Of a stretch of 64,000 bases of DNA, positions 62,201-64,000 are shown one piece after another. The notes beneath the pieces were generated by a model that searched no databases, was not told the DNA's origin, and saw only the letters and a program-made list of their open reading frames with translations. Numbering within the stretch: the first letter of the stretch is position 1; each line of letters opens with the position of its first letter. Source of the stretch: Syngnathus acus (taxonomy: Eukaryota; Chordata; Actinopteri; Syngnathiformes; Syngnathidae); NCBI RefSeq assembly GCF_901709675.1, contig NC_051094.1, forward strand, positions 8,426,501 through 8,490,500, given 5' to 3'. A program made the position numbers and the translations under genes.

Positions 62201-63761
62201 CACAGCGCTTTGAGTTGGGTGCCTATGACAATGCTAAGCTAGTGGGGGCATCATGGTGTCAGATGATTGCTGATGGCATAAAAAAACTAACTAAAAAGGA
62301 TGCCTTCACATTTTGATGCATAGACACCAAATCTGTATAATCACTTCAAGGGACCTTGGAATAACCATCCATTACACAAACATTTTTTGTCTCTTTTTTA
62401 CAAATGTTTTATATTAAGAATAGCATATGCTTTCATGTTGACAAAAAAGGAAATTAAACAAAACTCAGTTGAGAACGAGCCGAAGAATGTGCACTGCAAT
62501 ATAGTGAAGGGTGACTATTCCAAATTCAAACGGCAAGTTATCCGTTTCGCAGTAATCCCGCTGGAGTTTAACACGGGCTTTTTCTGCCACACCTTTTTGC
62601 ACCGTATTTGAGTCTGCCACCTGTGCTTCAAAAGTTCATTGAGTTTACGTTTCCCGAGAGACGATGTTGCCTGAACTTCATATTGTACCACTTTTAGAGG
62701 TGTTGTCAGATATCCCACTGTACACATCAGGGGCCAATTGAGAAGTGCAAATGTTTATTGATTGCATTTATATTTATACATGGAAGACTGGTCCAAGTGA
62801 AGCTACTAATCACAAGACATAATGACTAATGTGCACACTTCCTGCACTTTTGTACTAAGTGTTATATATTTAACCCACAGGATGAGGTTTGCTGCCTTTG
62901 TGTGCACATCATCATGAGACTACAGTTATTGGCTCTATGGTGTTGACTCATGCTGTTTTTCAGTGCAGTGTCGCTCGCTAGTAGCACTGGGGGAAAAAAG
63001 GGGACTTTTTGAGATAGATGCGATAAAAAGGGTTGATTGTTACATTTGTTTTGAGGGGCATTTTCTTACTTCCAGGTGCAACATGAATGAACCTTTGGAG
63101 AGGTTTGGGCTAGCCTTGTGTTAAACTAACATTTGTTCTGTTTCCCTGCAGGGACACCTCCCCTGGCGTGTATGCAAAGCATCACCACTGAGATGATCAC
63201 ACGATTGATTGGTCTTATCTCTTAAAATGTGCTCTTTGACCTCATGTTTACCCCAGCAAGATAACTACAGTAAGACCCGACCCGACGCCGAGGCGTTGTC
63301 ATGTGCTGATTTTAATTTGAAAACATCACCAACAAAGCAATGTAGAACAGTTAATGTTTAAACTATGAGAACCGACCTTCTGTGCAGAATGGCTGATATG
63401 GGTAATACATTGATGAAATACATTGAGGGGAAATCATTTAAATCAAAATTTAGTGCAGTCGCCGCAGCACTTGTAACCTTTGCGGTTTAGACAGCATATC
63501 CTGAGTATGCATGAAGCAACAGATAAATTCGTCTCACTTGAAACTTTCTGGATTGTTTTATAAGCGATATTTAATTTTTTTTATGGCCAAGACACACCTC
63601 CTGGGTGCAGAAGTCAGGTGCTGCTCAACCACCTGCTGCTCATCAAACATGTAGTCGACGTCGATCCCTCACCAAAGTTACAAAAAAAGTACTTTGAATA
63701 CAAAGACCCACTTACTTCCATAGCGTGGCTTATGTCGAGAAACCGTCTCTTCATGATTCAT
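45013..63761 (-). CDS. iqgap2: IQ motif-containing GTPase-activating-like protein 2 (IQGAP2), 38 coding exons, 1660 aa
   Basis: Cytoplasmic scaffold linking active Cdc42/Rac1, calmodulin and F-actin. Exons in transcript order: 63716-63761, 61214-61313, 59011-59167, 58814-58891, 58243-58319, 57127-57194, 56907-57020, 56626-56804, 56173-56260, 55927-56090, 55675-55762, 55421-55584, 55170-55330, 54895-55019, 54593-54756, 51623-51713, 51185-51352, 50984-51126, 50739-50909, 50575-50658, 50419-50490, 50282-50351, 49907-50115, 49670-49822, 49413-49576, 49095-49319, 48681-48821, 48184-48268, 47884-48116, 47630-47762, 47454-47556, 47228-47369, 46328-46415, 46003-46215, 45768-45928, 45549-45686, 45254-45362, 45013-45126. 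The frame closes (4983 nt). The start MNHEETVSRHKPRYG resembles IQGAP2 (MPHEE..RPRYG). Domains: calponin-homology ~40-155; six ~50-aa IQGAP repeats ~210-675; WW ~678-725 (YDYYYN...AWEEP); four IQ motifs ~740-855 (LQARMRGFLVRQR first); RasGAP-related ~930-1300 (YYRYMNPAIVAPDGFDII); RasGAP C-terminal ~1430-1660, ending LLNKKFYGK. Total length is closer to IQGAP1 than to human IQGAP2; the nested f2rl2 and adjacent f2r support iqgap2. Confidence 0.95.
46940..47105. mobile_element. Tc1-like MITE remnant in iqgap2 intron 32
   Basis: The motifs cacaagtattgggacacttg, taacagccttcagtcttctt and gaaggctttctacaagatgt follow a very common teleost Tc1/mariner-derived element as I remember it. No intact ends or transposase frame are visible, so only a remnant remains in the intron between exons at 46328-46415 and 47228-47369. 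Confidence 0.5.
50182..50228. repeat. (TA)n microsatellite in iqgap2 intron 22
   Basis: Uninterrupted AT/TA dinucleotide run of ~47 bases followed by AAT units, lying 54 bases from the exon at 50282-50351. Confidence 0.9.
52632..53961 (+). CDS. f2rl2: Proteinase-activated receptor 3 (F2RL2), 2 exons, 378 aa, nested in iqgap2
   Basis: Membrane receptor of the PAR family; in mammals PAR3 is a thrombin-cleaved receptor that often acts as a cofactor. Exon 1 is 52632-52695 (signal peptide MADILAGLLICLMAVQTIQA), exon 2 is 52889-53961; the frame closes at 1137 nt. The probable cleavage site is SPK|SFKGKIY (K38/S39), cutting after lysine as in human PAR3 (K|TFRGAP). Seven hydrophobic segments and the PAR ECL2 signature VTTCHDV are present. 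Two class A activation motifs are altered: the TM3 end reads KRY (181-183) where DRY is usual, and TM7 reads DPFLC (345-349) where PARs have DPxxY. The cytoplasmic tail is short. Its position inside iqgap2, antisense to it, equals the human arrangement and supports f2rl2 over other PARs. Confidence 0.88.
54174..54179 (+). terminator. f2rl2: Polyadenylation signal of f2rl2
   Basis: aataaa 212 bases after the f2rl2 stop codon, still inside the host intron. Confidence 0.55.
57195..58242 (-). other. iqgap2: iqgap2 intron 5
   Basis: Intron of 1.05 kb. It has a poly-T/C run near 57750-57766 and no exon or repeat that I can name. Confidence 0.6.
59168..61213 (-). other. iqgap2: iqgap2 intron 2
   Basis: Intron of 2.0 kb. 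A poly-A run lies at 60273-60293. An exon-like open segment with a good acceptor on the minus strand is present at 60560-60652 (see findings), but it does not fit the iqgap2 frame as an internal exon. Confidence 0.6.
61314..63715 (-). other. iqgap2: iqgap2 intron 1
   Basis: Intron of 2.4 kb between the short first coding exon and exon 2. I see no named repeat and no additional exon. It may hold regulatory sequence, but no motif cluster stands out. Confidence 0.6.
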
Positions 63762-64000
63762 CCTGCCTCGTTTCCCTCCAGCAGTAGTCAACGCGACTGA
63801 GCCGCCAACAACTTTTCTTAAGCAAACGACCAAACGCACGATGAGGCGTGCCAGAAAGAATTGAACTGAAATCAACCTAACCTAGAAGTACTTATGGGAA
63901 AAAAGGGGTAAAAAAAATAAAATAAAATCTAAGAATAGGCCCAAAAGTCGTTAGAACCTTCCCTTGTGACCACCAATCCCCATGGTGTGCGCTCTTTTAT
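63762..64000 (-). promoter_or_regulatory. iqgap2: iqgap2 5'UTR / proximal promoter (partial)
   Basis: Sequence immediately upstream of the iqgap2 start. The first ~80 bases (to about 63845) are relatively GC-rich and likely 5'UTR; the rest is AT-rich with an A-run. No TATA box is obvious and the window ends here, so the promoter may be incomplete. Confidence 0.4.

Overview
This is vertebrate nuclear DNA, almost certainly a compact teleost (percomorph-type) genome. Genes are split into many short exons with GT/AG introns. The non-coding DNA is full of fish-type transposon remnants (hAT-like MITEs, a LINE 3' end, an L2/SINE-like tail, a Tc1-like remnant) and long microsatellites. There is no prokaryotic, organellar or CRISPR content. 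All gene models were assembled by hand from exon reading frame, splice sites and remembered family sequences; no database was searched.

Layout. (1) 1-949: upstream sequence with no convincing gene. (2) 950-31157, plus strand: complete ssbp2 (LDB1-binding single-stranded DNA binding protein 2), 17 coding exons, 355 aa, with a GC-rich promoter, a 14.4 kb first intron and a 9.6 kb fourth intron. (3) 32743-42214: a cluster of four six-exon secreted lipocalins of the orosomucoid (alpha-1-acid glycoprotein) / fish saxitoxin-tetrodotoxin-binding-protein type. Copies A and B lie on the minus strand, C and D on the plus strand; B carries a 1-nt frameshift and looks like a pseudogene. (4) 42556-44363, minus: f2r (PAR1, thrombin receptor), two exons, 434 aa. 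(5) 45013-63761, minus: complete iqgap2, 38 coding exons, 1660 aa. (6) 52632-53961, plus: f2rl2 (PAR3), two exons, 378 aa, nested inside iqgap2 intron 15 on the opposite strand.

The iqgap2 / nested f2rl2 / f2r arrangement is the same as on human chromosome 5q13, and ssbp2 also maps to human 5q14, so the block is a conserved synteny group with the lipocalin cluster sitting between ssbp2 and f2r. ssbp2 (transcription cofactor) and iqgap2 (cytoskeletal scaffold) are unrelated to their neighbours in function. The PARs read out coagulation proteases, and the lipocalins are probably plasma transport or acute-phase proteins.

Most notable points: the lipocalin cluster and its broken member; long CT/GA tracts next to the TATA-like boxes of copies A and B; a PAR3 whose two class-A activation motifs are both altered (KRY in place of DRY, DPxxC in place of DPxxY); and the nested-gene arrangement.
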